In this document: piece after piece, positions 9,262 to 17,220 of the stretch
How the letters are laid out: every line of letters begins with the position of its first letter
Numbering within the stretch: position 1 is the stretch's first letter
Assembly (NCBI RefSeq): GCF_017161425.1
Contig: NZ_CP071057.1
Coordinates: 2,543,501 to 2,607,500, forward strand
Length of the DNA stretch: 64,000 nt
Reading direction: 5' to 3'
Source of the DNA: Marinicauda algicola
GTDB taxonomy: Bacteria > Pseudomonadota > Alphaproteobacteria > Caulobacterales > Maricaulaceae
Notes under the pieces: generated by a model
The model's input: only the letters and a program-made list of their open reading frames with translations
Told to the model about the DNA's origin: nothing
Databases searched by the model: none
Position numbers and translations under genes: made by a program

Positions 9262-10874
9262 TAGCCGAACCGCTCCACCCAGGCCGCCAGGTCCACCATC
9301 ACCGGGCCATAGGCGAACTCATACCGCTTCCAGCGGCCGAGCGCGTCGGTATAGACCGGCCGGCGCACCTGGTCGGCGCTCGGCGTCGTGATCGCGCGGG
9401 CCTTCGCCTGCTCGCGATAGTCCAGGACCGCCTCGTCCCAGGGCAGGCCCAGGAAGTCGAGCATGCGGCGCGCCTCACCGCGCCAGTCGGCGACGATGGC
9501 CTCGTAGCGCGCCTCGTACACCTCGGGCCCCGGCGAGGCGGCAAGCCCGGCCATGCCCGCGCCCATCACCGCGTCGTAGAAGCGCGCGGTCTCCTGCCAG
9601 TCGAGCAGGCGGTAGTTGGCGTCGGTCATCGCGAAGCGCTGCTGGAAGGCCGACAGCACCACGTCGCGCGGATCGCGCACGGCCAGGAGGATCCTGGCGT
9701 CGGGGAAGACCCGGCCGATGACGCCGAGCCAGATCATGTTCAGGGGCAGCTTGTCGATGAAGACGCGTCCGTCACCGGGGGGACCTTCGGGCCGGGCCGC
9801 CTTCCAGTACTTGCGCCTCAGCCCCGTCAGGCGCGCGGGATCGGCGGCGAGCAGGGCGCGCAGGCTGTCTTCGCCGGACCCGGCGGCCTCGCGCAGCGGG
9901 GCGATGGAATCGTCCTCGCCCGTCGTCTGGACAGCCGGGTGGGCGGCGAGGATCTGCTCGATCAGCGTCGTGCCGGCACGCTGGAAGCCGACGAGGAAGA
10001 CCGGGGCGGGCCCCCGGGGCTCGGCGGCCGCGCCCCCGGGCCGCCCGGCGAAGACGCTGCGCAGGCGCTGCGCCTCGGCGAGGGAATAGGCGCCGGCCGA
10101 GGCCTCGTGGCGGGCGGCGAAGGCCGCGCGCATCTCGCCGTTTCCCGCCTGCCAGGCCGCAAAGGCGCGCTGCGGCTCGCCGAGCCGGTCGAGCGCCTCG
10201 CCATAGCGCCCCAGCACGAGGGCGGTGTTGACCGGATCGGAGGCCTCGCGCCGGAAATGCCGCTCGACCAGGGCGCGGGCCTCGTCCGGCTTGCCGGCCC
10301 GCAGGGCGCAGGCCGCCCGCACGGCGATCGCCACCGGATCGTGGGGCGCGTCGCCCAGCACCCCATCGGCGATCTCGCCGGCGCGCACGTCGTTTCCGCG
10401 TTCGCTCAGGGTGAAGGCGAGCCCGCGCCGCGCAAAGAGATGGGCGGGATCGATCGCGAGGGCGCGCTCATAGGCCTCGATCGCGGCGTCGAGCTCGCCC
10501 TCGTCGTGCAGGAGGCCGGCGAGATTGTAGGCGATGTTGAAATCGCCCGGATGCTTCCTCGCCGCAGCCCGCAGGAGGCGCACGGCGCGGGCGCCGTCCC
10601 CGGCCTGCAGCGCGCACAGGGCGAGCTGCGTGGCCACCTCCGCGACCCCCGGCCGGAGCCGGTCGAGCGCCCTGAAAGCGGTTTCCGCGTCCGCGAACCG
10701 GCCCAGGGCGGCGAGCGCCCGGCCGAGCAGGTAGTGCGCGCCCGCATCGCGCCTTCGCGCGGCGAGGACCGCGCGGGCGATCTGCTCGGCCTCCGGCGCC
10801 CGGCCCGCGGCGAGGGCGGCTTCGCCCGCCTGCAGGCGGGAGGCGGCTTCGGCCTCGCCGATCGGCGCGCTCAT
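9258..10874 (-). CDS. TPR-repeat sulfotransferase family protein
   Basis: The 538-residue protein has tetratricopeptide repeats over residues 1-260, then a sulfotransferase domain. The 5'-phosphosulfate loop reads PVFLVGFQRAGTTLIEQIL (291-309), followed by FIDKLPLNMIWLGVIGRVFP and AVRDPRDVVLSAF, the usual PAPS 3'-phosphate region. It likely transfers sulfate from PAPS to an unknown acceptor, and the TPRs probably bind a partner protein. The ATG overlaps the stop of the Sir2 gene as ATGA, indicating translational coupling. Confidence 0.9.
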   Translation of the reverse strand: MSAPIGEAEAASRLQAGEAALAAGRAPEAEQIARAVLAARRRDAGAHYLLGRALAALGRFADAETAFRALDRLRPGVAEVATQLALCALQAGDGARAVRLLRAAARKHPGDFNIAYNLAGLLHDEGELDAAIEAYERALAIDPAHLFARRGLAFTLSERGNDVRAGEIADGVLGDAPHDPVAIAVRAACALRAGKPDEARALVERHFRREASDPVNTALVLGRYGEALDRLGEPQRAFAAWQAGNGEMRAAFAARHEASAGAYSLAEAQRLRSVFAGRPGGAAAEPRGPAPVFLVGFQRAGTTLIEQILAAHPAVQTTGEDDSIAPLREAAGSGEDSLRALLAADPARLTGLRRKYWKAARPEGPPGDGRVFIDKLPLNMIWLGVIGRVFPDARILLAVRDPRDVVLSAFQQRFAMTDANYRLLDWQETARFYDAVMGAGMAGLAASPGPEVYEARYEAIVADWRGEARRMLDFLGLPWDEAVLDYREQAKARAITTPSADQVRRPVYTDALGRWKRYEFAYGPVMVDLAAWVERFGY

Positions 10875-11593
10875 GCGCGCCCGCCCGCGCGTCGCGCCCA
10901 CTCGGGCACCACGCGGCTTGCCGGCCCGTGATGACGCTCGGCGAACAGGGCGCTGACCTCGCCGGGTTCTAGGGAAAGCTCCACCGTGTGCGCGCCGGCC
11001 GAGAGGGCCTCCTGCACGAAGCCCGCGGCCGGGTAGACCGTGCCGGACGTGCCCACCGCCACGAAGAGATCGCAGCGCGCGAGGGCCTCGTAGATCCGGT
11101 CGAGCCCGAGCGGCATCTCGCCGAACCAGACGACGTGGGGACGAAGCCCGCCCGCCTTGCCGCAGCCCTCGCACACGCGTTCGAGGGACAGCGCGTCGGT
11201 GTGCTCGAACAGATGTCCGCACCTCTCGCAGCGGCTCTTCAGCAGCTCGCCGTGCATGTGCAGCAGGGCTTCGGACCCGGCCTGTTCGTGCAGATTGTCG
11301 ATATTCTGGGTGACGAGCAGGAAATCGCCGCGGCGCTCCTCGCGCCAGGCGCGCTCGAGCTCGGCGAGCGCGTGGTGGGCCGGGTTGGGGGTCGCGGCGA
11401 GGAGATTGTCACGGCGGGCGTTGTAGAAGGCGTGCACGGCCTCGGGGTCGGCGGCGAAGCCCTCCGGCGTGGCGAGCTTCATCGGATCGAATTTCGACCA
11501 GATGCCGCCGGTGTCGCGGAACGTGCCGAGCCCGGATTCGGCGGAGACCCCGGCGCCGGTGAGGATGACGAGATTGGTGGTCACGCGCTGCAC
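10871..11593 (-). CDS. cobB: Sir2-type NAD-dependent protein deacylase
   Basis: The start is GTG either at 11593 (240 aa, 4 bases after AGGAGG) or at 11584 (237 aa); the choice is uncertain. The NAD-binding motif GAGVSAESGLGTFRD (13-27), TQNIDNLHEQAG (95-106) and the catalytic His114 in LHMHGE are all present. There are two zinc CxxC pairs: CERC just after the catalytic His, and CEGC further on. VVWFGEMP is the usual family motif. It removes acyl groups from lysines in cytoplasmic proteins, using NAD. It is upstream of and overlaps the sulfotransferase gene, and no acetyl-CoA synthetase gene is nearby. Confidence 0.9.
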   Translation of the reverse strand: MQRVTTNLVILTGAGVSAESGLGTFRDTGGIWSKFDPMKLATPEGFAADPEAVHAFYNARRDNLLAATPNPAHHALAELERAWREERRGDFLLVTQNIDNLHEQAGSEALLHMHGELLKSRCERCGHLFEHTDALSLERVCEGCGKAGGLRPHVVWFGEMPLGLDRIYEALARCDLFVAVGTSGTVYPAAGFVQEALSAGAHTVELSLEPGEVSALFAERHHGPASRVVPEWARRAGGRA

Positions 11594-11733
11594 CCTTCCT
11601 CCTTGCACGGGGCCGAGCCTCCTGCACGGGCCGGGCTCGCGCAAGTCCCTGAAAGCGGCTCGGCTCCCCTCGATTTCGCTTCGGGAAACCGGCATGCCGG
11701 GGTAGCGTTCGCTCCCGTTGGGAGGACACAGAC

Positions 11734-12195
11734 ATGAAACGCATCATCATCGCCGCCGCCGCCGGCCTGTTCGCAGGCCAGGCCGCCGCGCAGGACCCTT
11801 CGCCCGAGCATGTCGTGCAGGGCATCTACGACGCCTTCGCCGCCGGCGACATCGACGCCTTCGCCGCCGCGCTGCATCCCGAGATCGTCTGGATGGAGGC
11901 GGAGAACAACACCTATGCCGACAACAATCCCTACGAGGGGCCCCAGGCCGTCGTGGACGGCGTGATCGGCCGGGTCGGCGCGGACTGGGAGAACTTCACC
12001 GTCACGCCGCAGGAGATGATCTCCGAAGGCAACCGGGTCGTCATGCTCGGCCGCTATAGCGGCACCTACCGCGCAACCGGCGAGCCGATCGATGCCCAGG
12101 TCGTCCATGTCTGGACCGTGCAGGACGGCCAGGCCGTGGCCTTCCAGCAATATGTCGACACGCTGCAGCTCGCCGAGGCCGAACAGGCCGACTGA
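11734..12195 (+). CDS. exported SnoaL/NTF2-like fold protein
   Basis: The 153-residue protein starts at an ATG eight bases after GGAGG. The N-terminus is a signal peptide (KRIIIAAAAGLFAGQAAAQ), probably cut after AQA or AAQ. The mature part is a single cone-shaped SnoaL/ketosteroid-isomerase-like domain (HVVQGIYDAFAAGDIDAFA at its start, then YRATGEPIDAQVVHVWTV). No defining catalytic residues can be assigned. The gene stands alone and ends at a strong hairpin terminator. Confidence 0.85.
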   Translation: MKRIIIAAAAGLFAGQAAAQDPSPEHVVQGIYDAFAAGDIDAFAAALHPEIVWMEAENNTYADNNPYEGPQAVVDGVIGRVGADWENFTVTPQEMISEGNRVVMLGRYSGTYRATGEPIDAQVVHVWTVQDGQAVAFQQYVDTLQLAEAEQAD

Positions 12196-12211
12196 CCGCG
12201 CAAGACGAGAA

Positions 12212-12240
12212 CGCCCGCCGGAGATCCGGCGGGCGCTTTG
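12212..12240. terminator. bidirectional intrinsic terminator between NTF2-like gene and rplS
   Basis: The stem is CGCCCGCCGG / CCGGCGGGCG (12212-12221 and 12226-12235) with loop AGAT, followed by CTTTG. It sits 17 bp after the plus-strand gene and 24 bp after the end of rplS, so it can serve both. The short T-run is weak, but the stem is a perfect ten base pairs. Confidence 0.7.
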
Positions 12241-12263
12241 CGATGCGGTCGGAGCGAAGGGCC

Positions 12264-12674
12264 CTACTTGACGTCTTCGGGCTTGAACTTCGGCGCGCGT
12301 TCCTCGATGCCGTGACCGGAGGTCCGCTCGGCGATACGGGCCGACTTGCCGCGGCGCTGGCGCAGGTAATACAGCTTGGCGCGGCGCACATGGCCCTTCT
12401 TCTTGATCTCGATGGACTCGATCAGCGGGGAATAGAGCTGGAACACGCGCTCCACGCCTTCGCCGAAGCTGATCTTGCGCACCGTGAAGTTCTGATTGAG
12501 GCCGGAGCCGGTCTTGGCGATGCACACGCCGTCGAAGCGCTGCACGCGCTGGCGCTCGCCCTCGCGGATCCAGACGTTCACCGACAGGGTGTCGCCGGCG
12601 GAAAATTCCGGAATCTGCTTGTCGCCGCGCACGCGGCCGGCTTCTTCCTGCTCGAGCTGCTGGATCAGGTTCAT
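12264..12674 (-). CDS. rplS: 50S ribosomal protein L19
   Basis: This is 136 residues. The start ATG follows GGAGAAGAGCG and overlaps the trmD stop as ATGA. Typical L19 motifs are present: [30 protein letters not shown] and [17 protein letters not shown], then the basic segment [20 protein letters not shown]. The C-terminus extends about 20 residues beyond the shorter E. coli form, as is common in Alphaproteobacteria. It is the last gene of the ffh-rpsP-rimM-trmD-rplS gene string. Confidence 0.97.
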   Translation of the reverse strand: MNLIQQLEQEEAGRVRGDKQIPEFSAGDTLSVNVWIREGERQRVQRFDGVCIAKTGSGLNQNFTVRKISFGEGVERVFQLYSPLIESIEIKKKGHVRRAKLYYLRQRRGKSARIAERTSGHGIEERAPKFKPEDVK

Positions 12675-13375
12675 CGCTCTTCTCCATCGCGCCGCTGATA
12701 TCTCGCAAAGAGATCGGGCCGGCGCCTTCGTGTTGTCTCTTCGGCCTGCTCGCGCCGCCAGCGCGCGATCCGTCCATGATCGCCCGACAGCAGCACTTCG
12801 GGGATTTCCCGGTCCTCCCACACCCGCGGGCGGGTGTATTGGGGGTATTCGAGAAGATCGCCCTCGAAACTCTCGTCCTCGGTGGAGGCGGTCTTGCCGA
12901 GCACGCCGGGGATCAGCCGCACGCAGGCCTCGATGAGGTACTGCGCGGGGATTTCACCGCCGGCGAGCACGGCATCGCCGACACTCACCTCTTCCATCTG
13001 CCGCGCCTCGATGACCCGCTCGTCGAGTCCCTCGAAGCGTCCGCAGAACACGACAACGCCCGGACCCGCCGACCACTGCCTCACGAGGGCCTGGGTCAGC
13101 GGTTTTCCGCGCGGTGTCATGTAGATCAACGGCCGGCCCTCCAGGGCCACGCTGTCGATCGCCGCTGCCGCCACGTCCGGGCGCAGCACCATTCCTGGGC
13201 CGCCGCCGGCAGGCGTGTCGTCAACGGAGGCGTGCTTATGACGGGAAAACGACCGGATGTCCACAGTCTCCAGCGCCCAAATACCGTTCCTGCGCGCGGT
13301 TTCGAGCAGTGAAACCCCGAGCGCCCCGGGAAACGCCTCCGGATACAGGGTCAGGCATGTGGCGGTGAAGCTCAT
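12671..13375 (-). CDS. trmD: tRNA (guanine37-N1)-methyltransferase
   Basis: The 234-residue protein uses SAM to methylate G37 of tRNAs that read CNN codons, preventing frameshifts. The trefoil-knot SAM site is visible: [27 protein letters not shown] and [16 protein letters not shown]. The N-terminus ([19 protein letters not shown]) and the motif [19 protein letters not shown] are typical. It overlaps rplS by ATGA. Upstream, where rimM would normally sit, are three genes for exported proteins instead. Confidence 0.97.
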   Translation of the reverse strand: MSFTATCLTLYPEAFPGALGVSLLETARRNGIWALETVDIRSFSRHKHASVDDTPAGGGPGMVLRPDVAAAAIDSVALEGRPLIYMTPRGKPLTQALVRQWSAGPGVVVFCGRFEGLDERVIEARQMEEVSVGDAVLAGGEIPAQYLIEACVRLIPGVLGKTASTEDESFEGDLLEYPQYTRPRVWEDREIPEVLLSGDHGRIARWRREQAEETTRRRRPDLFARYQRRDGEER

Positions 13376-13415
13376 GGCGGCGGTGTATGGGGGAGGCGGG
13401 GCGGGGTGGCAAGAG

Positions 13416-14021
13416 TCAACCCGCCTGGCTCGCGACCCTTTCGCAGACCTCCTCCCAGCCGGGCGCCCGCGGCGCGTCTGCGCCCGCGAGGTGGCTGTAG
13501 GGCACGCCGACGCAGGAGGGACGCGTTCCGGGAATGCCGCGGATGCGCTCGGCGGTCTCGCCGATCGCCCGCTCGTAGGCGCGCCGGGTCGACCGGCTCG
13601 CCTCTTCGGGCAATTCGCACGCGGCAACGGTGCGGCCAAGCTCGCCGCCCGGCTGGATCACGCCCGCCACGTAGCAATTGGCGCTCACGCCCCATATCTC
13701 GCTTTCACGCGACATGGAGAGCGGAGCGTAGAGGATGACGGCCTCGCTGCGCCAGGCGCCGGCCGCCTCGTCGAATACGAAGCGGACCTCGGCATCCTCG
13801 AAACTCTCTTCATAAATCTGCTCGGGGTGGGTGTTTAGCTCGGGAAGCCGCACCGATCGAACCAGCGCGTCGGCGATCGGCTGGACGGCGGGATACCCTT
13901 CCGGGGGCGACGGGCAATCCAGCGACACGCGCACTTCGCCCCGCTCCGGCGCGTGATAGATCACCTCGCACGAGAGGCCGGCGCTTGCGCCCTGGAGCAG
14001 GGATAGGATCGCGGCGAGCAT
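13416..14021 (-). CDS. exported cysteine-containing protein, diverged member of local TonB-C-terminal-like family
   Basis: The 201-residue protein starts at an ATG eight bases after AAGGAG. A short signal peptide (MLAAILSLLQGASAG) precedes a domain with cysteines in LSCEVIYH, LDCPSPPEGYP, ANCYVAG, AACELPEE and PSCVGVPY. The order of the Cys motifs matches the two larger genes upstream, but the YPxxA-like block seen in those is eroded here. It is the most diverged of the three tandem paralogues. Its function is unknown; location should be periplasmic or outer surface. It lies 40 bp upstream of trmD. Confidence 0.75.
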   Translation of the reverse strand: MLAAILSLLQGASAGLSCEVIYHAPERGEVRVSLDCPSPPEGYPAVQPIADALVRSVRLPELNTHPEQIYEESFEDAEVRFVFDEAAGAWRSEAVILYAPLSMSRESEIWGVSANCYVAGVIQPGGELGRTVAACELPEEASRSTRRAYERAIGETAERIRGIPGTRPSCVGVPYSHLAGADAPRAPGWEEVCERVASQAG

Positions 14022-14069
14022 GGCAAGATCTCCTTGTGGCATTGAGCACGGGCAGGCCCGGCGCAGCGC

Positions 14070-14717
14070 CTATCGATCGTCGTGATCGGGGCCGCGCGGC
14101 AGGCCCGGCGGGCAGGCCGGGACTCGCGCATCGTCGAGCCGGGGCAATTCACCCGGCTCGCCGGGATCATCGCGCTGATCGAACGCGACCTTCGTCGGTT
14201 CGCAGACCAGCTCGAGGTCCGGCGCGATGAGCCAGACATTCTGCTGTACGGCCTCGCGGGCCGGATCGAGGAAGAGACGGCTCTCGATCTCGCTCCCGTT
14301 CGAATTGAAGGCCTGGCAGAACAGCGCGACATCGCGTGCCAGGCCGTCGCCGCCGACGATCGCGTATCCGTCGCACACCGCGTTGAGCTGCCGCATCATG
14401 GCGCGCTCGGGATAGACGGCCGGGACGTGGACGAGCAGGAAGGGCTCGGGCAGCGACCAGCCTTGCCCGTCCCACACCAGTTCGACGCTGGAATTGAAGT
14501 GCGCCGCCTCGGGAACAGTGATCGGCAGCGCGGTCCGGGCGAGCAGACTCTCCGCATACGCCTGCAGGGCGGGCGCATCGGGGGCCTCATCCGGACAGAC
14601 CGGCTGGAGGCTCATGACCGTGCGCCCCCGCACGTCGCCGGTGAGCCAGCATTCGGCGCGGCCGCCGTCAGGCGGGGCGGCCTGCTGCATCATCAAGGCG
14701 GCGGCGAGTGCGATCAT
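14070..14717 (-). CDS. exported TonB-C-terminal-like protein (second tandem paralogue)
   Basis: The 215-residue protein has AGGAG six bases before its ATG and a very short hydrophobic leader (MIALAAALMMQQA). The domain reads AECWL, PVCPDEAPD, VELVWDGQGWSLPEPFLLVH, PAVYPERAMMRQLNAVC, RDVALFCQA, then DPAREAVQQNVWL and LVCEPTKVAF. The block P-x-YP-x-x-A followed by a C-terminal helix and a W resembles the TonB C-terminal fold (inference). Five regularly placed cysteines suggest disulfides. It is clearly related to the genes on both sides. Function is unknown. Confidence 0.78.
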   Translation of the reverse strand: MIALAAALMMQQAAPPDGGRAECWLTGDVRGRTVMSLQPVCPDEAPDAPALQAYAESLLARTALPITVPEAAHFNSSVELVWDGQGWSLPEPFLLVHVPAVYPERAMMRQLNAVCDGYAIVGGDGLARDVALFCQAFNSNGSEIESRLFLDPAREAVQQNVWLIAPDLELVCEPTKVAFDQRDDPGEPGELPRLDDARVPACPPGLPRGPDHDDR

Positions 14718-14745
14718 GGGTTTCTCCTGTCGTTCCGAGCGGCCA

Positions 14746-15957
14746 TCAGGCGTCCTCAGCCTCGCACAGATTCGGCAGGCGCGCCGGATCGGGCATGGAC
14801 GCCGTACGGCTCTCCCCCACGACGCTGGCGCTGACATAGGACTGGTCGTCCAGGCAGTATCCATATCCGACGGGCAGCAGCCGCATGCTCTGCGCCGCCG
14901 CCCGCATTTCCCGCTCGAGCAAGGGGTTGTGCGCGCCGACATTGGAAAGACACGCCACGTCCGGCGATCGCGGCACGCCCGCCGCATCGGGCCTCAGGGC
15001 GGCCGCGCAGAGCATGTGCCGAGCGCCGCGTGCCACGGCGCGAGCGGGAAACCGGGGTATCACCCGGATGACGACCTGGCCGGCCTCGGGCTGCCAGCCC
15101 TCGCCCGGTTCGAAGCGGTAGCCGATCGCTGGAGCCGTCTCCACGCCCGCGCCGTCAGGCAGGTCGAGTGCGAGATCGACCGCGCCGAGCGCGGCATCGG
15201 CCGCCGCCTGAAGCGCATCGCTTTCGGGCACGTCGGCAGGACACACGGCCTCGAAGCGCTCCGGCACGCGGCTTTCGCGATCCTGCGCGTGTACCAGCAG
15301 TCGGCAGTCCGCCTGCAGCGGCATGTCACGCGACGAGGTCGGGTCCGCTGCCCGATTAGGACAGGTCGGGACTTCCGGGACCGATATTTCCTCTGGCGTC
15401 TCGGCCTGCCCCGCCAGCTGGAAAGTCATGTTGACGCGATCGCAGCCCCGTTCGGCCCGAAGCGGAACCAGCCATCTATGGGCATTGACGGCCTCGGTCA
15501 CGGCCTCGACGAAGAGGGTGGTGGGTTCGCCGAGGCCTTCAGGTCCCGCCCGGCGACAATGTACGTCGACCTCGTACGGACGGCCCGCGCCGTCAAACAG
15601 AGCGATGCCGCTACAGGTCGCCTGGATTCCCCGCCTAGCCGCACTTGGAGGAAAATGGGGCGGTGTGCGTAGCAGAATGACCGGCTCAGGCAAGGCCCAT
15701 TGCCCGCCCGACCAAACAAGTTCGATACGGCTCTTTATCCATGAACCTGGCGGAGCGGCGGTTGGAAGTTCGATCCTTGCAACGAGTCTGTCGGCGTAAT
15801 CCTGCAATCGGTCTGCGTCCGGAGCGTCCTCCGGGCAAGCGGCCGCAATCGAGCGAAGCCTGTCGCGCCGGGTCTGTACGTTAAGCACGCATTCGGCGCG
15901 CAGGCCGTCAGGCACGGCGGTCTCTTGCATGGCCAAGGCGGCAATGAGTTCGAGCAT
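14746..15957 (-). CDS. exported protein with two TonB-C-terminal-like domains (largest tandem paralogue)
   Basis: The 403-residue protein has GGGAG before its ATG and a minimal leader (MLELIAALAMQETAV). Two copies of the same unit follow. Copy one (about 20-185) has AECVL, AACPEDAPD, IELVWSGGQWALPEP, PHFPPSAARRGIQATC, EVDVHC and FVEAVTEAVNAHRWL. Copy two (about 215-400) has ADCRLL, AVCPADVPE, RFPARAVARGARHMLC, PDVACLSN and MRAAAQSMRLLPVGYGYC. It thus arose by internal duplication. It lies 65 bp downstream of rimM on the same strand, inside an otherwise translation-related operon. Function is unknown; expected location is the periplasm. Confidence 0.8.
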   Translation of the reverse strand: MLELIAALAMQETAVPDGLRAECVLNVQTRRDRLRSIAAACPEDAPDADRLQDYADRLVARIELPTAAPPGSWIKSRIELVWSGGQWALPEPVILLRTPPHFPPSAARRGIQATCSGIALFDGAGRPYEVDVHCRRAGPEGLGEPTTLFVEAVTEAVNAHRWLVPLRAERGCDRVNMTFQLAGQAETPEEISVPEVPTCPNRAADPTSSRDMPLQADCRLLVHAQDRESRVPERFEAVCPADVPESDALQAAADAALGAVDLALDLPDGAGVETAPAIGYRFEPGEGWQPEAGQVVIRVIPRFPARAVARGARHMLCAAALRPDAAGVPRSPDVACLSNVGAHNPLLEREMRAAAQSMRLLPVGYGYCLDDQSYVSASVVGESRTASMPDPARLPNLCEAEDA

Positions 15958-16022
15958 TCAGACTTCTCCCCCCTTTGCGCGCGAAAACCTAGCAGCCTCG
16001 CGCGCGAGAGGCGAGAAAAATG

Positions 16023-16556
16023 CTACTCGCGCGCCTCGTCGTCCTCGTCTTCCTCCGCCTCGGGCGGGTTGGCGACCAGCCTGCCGGCTTTCAGGTCGAT
16101 ATGGGGGACGGCTTGCTTCGTGAAGGGCAGGTAGAAGCTGGGGCCTTCGGGGGGGAGGATTTCGAGCAGATCGCCGGCGCCGAAATTGTTCACGGCCTTC
16201 ACCGTGCCGAGCGGCTCTCCGGCGAGGTCCTCCACGGCGAGGCCGAGGAGGTCGGAATAGTAGAACTCGTCCTCGTCCGGTTCCGGCAGGGCGGCGCGGG
16301 GAACGTGCAGGAGCGTGCCCTTCATGGCGATGAGGGCTTCGCGCGTGACCGGCTCCTTGAACGTGACGATCACCGTCTCGCCGCCCGAATGGCGGGCCTT
16401 CTTCGGGGTGAAGATGACCTTGCCGGCCGGGTCCAGGAAGGGGCCGTAGCGCGCGATCATGGCGGGATCGCCGAAGGCGCGCACCTTCGCCTCGCCGTGC
16501 ACGCCGTGCGCGCCGGCGATGGCGCCGATGACGAGGAGGTCGGGTTTGGACGCCAT
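16023..16556 (-). CDS. rimM: 16S rRNA processing/ribosome maturation factor RimM
   Basis: The 177-residue protein has the N-terminal RimM barrel (LLVIGAIAGAHGVHGEAKV) and the C-terminal PRC-like barrel with the FYYSDLLGL motif, followed by GEPLGTVKAVNNFGAGDLLEI and FYLPFTKQAVPHIDL. It helps mature the 30S head and binds S19. The C-terminus ends in an acidic tail (EEDEDDE). In most bacteria trmD follows directly; here three exported-protein genes intervene. Confidence 0.95.
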   Translation of the reverse strand: MASKPDLLVIGAIAGAHGVHGEAKVRAFGDPAMIARYGPFLDPAGKVIFTPKKARHSGGETVIVTFKEPVTREALIAMKGTLLHVPRAALPEPDEDEFYYSDLLGLAVEDLAGEPLGTVKAVNNFGAGDLLEILPPEGPSFYLPFTKQAVPHIDLKAGRLVANPPEAEEDEDDEARE

Positions 16557-16579
16557 AATGTCACCCTAGCGCAGAACGG

Positions 16580-16614
16580 CGAAATCCCGGAGCGGAACGC
16601 GCTCCGGGATTTCG
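16580..16614. repeat. 15-bp perfect inverted repeat between rpsP and rimM
   Basis: The arms CGAAATCCCGGAGCG and CGCTCCGGGATTTCG (16580-16594 and 16600-16614) are separated by GAACG. No T-run follows on either strand, so this is more likely an RNA-processing or mRNA-stabilising hairpin, or a short repeat element, than a terminator. Being inside the operon, it could tune the S16 to RimM ratio. Confidence 0.55.
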
Positions 16615-16624
16615 AACTCACACC

Positions 16625-16732
16625 CGCCTTACCGGGCGCGGCAGCGACCCGGAGCCCAGAGATCGAAGCGCAGGGCGCGACCTCTCCGGGTGCCCGCTTT
16701 CGCGGGGAAGACGGCGACGCGAAGCAGGTAAG
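16625..16732. repeat. putative dispersed intergenic repeat upstream of rimM
   Basis: This stretch contains complementary arms ACCCGGAG (16647-16654) and CTCCGGGT (16684-16691), plus a CCCGC-TTTC-GCGGG hairpin. The minus-strand reading SPRKRAPGEVAP resembles the translated form of dispersed alphaproteobacterial intergenic repeats. It fills most of the 178-bp rpsP-rimM gap. Copy number elsewhere was not checked. Confidence 0.4.
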
Positions 16733-16734
16733 AC

Positions 16735-17184
16735 CTACTCCGACTTCTCTTCTTCCGCGGCGGCCTCTTCGGCCGGGGCCTCGGCTTCGGCTTCCTCTGC
16801 CGGGGCCGCGGCGGCTGCCTTGGCCTCTTCCTCGGCTTCCTTGGCGGCGGCTTCGCGCTCGGCCTTCTCGGCGGCGCGTTCCTTGGCCTTCTCGCCCGGC
16901 TCGCCCTTCTTCGGGTTCACGCCGTGCTTGTACTCGATGAGGCCGGCCGCCCCGAGGAAGCGCGCGACGCGCTCGGTGGGCTTGGCGCCCTTCTTCAGCC
17001 ACTCGGCGGCCTTCTCGGTGTCGAGCTTGACGCGGTTCTCGTGATCCTTCGGCAGCATCGGATCGTAGGAGCCGATCTTCTCGATGAAGCGGCCGTCGCG
17101 GGCATTGCGGCTGTCGGCCACGACGATGCGGTAGTAGGGGCGCTTCTTGGCGCCGCCGCGGGCGAGACGGATTTTCACTGACAT
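16735..17184 (-). CDS. rpsP: 30S ribosomal protein S16 with long acidic-alanine tail
   Basis: The first 95 residues are canonical S16: [34 protein letters not shown], then [20 protein letters not shown]. Instead of ending near residue 85-100, the protein continues for about 55 residues as a low-complexity tail of Ala, Glu and Lys, ending [11 protein letters not shown] (149 aa in total). Similar tails occur in other Alphaproteobacteria; their role is unclear. It is transcribed with ffh upstream (36-bp gap) and rimM downstream. Confidence 0.96.
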   Translation of the reverse strand: MSVKIRLARGGAKKRPYYRIVVADSRNARDGRFIEKIGSYDPMLPKDHENRVKLDTEKAAEWLKKGAKPTERVARFLGAAGLIEYKHGVNPKKGEPGEKAKERAAEKAEREAAAKEAEEEAKAAAAAPAEEAEAEAPAEEAAAEEEKSE

Positions 17185-17220
17185 GGGTTTGGTCCTTGCT
17201 TGGGTCGTTCGAGTTGGAGG

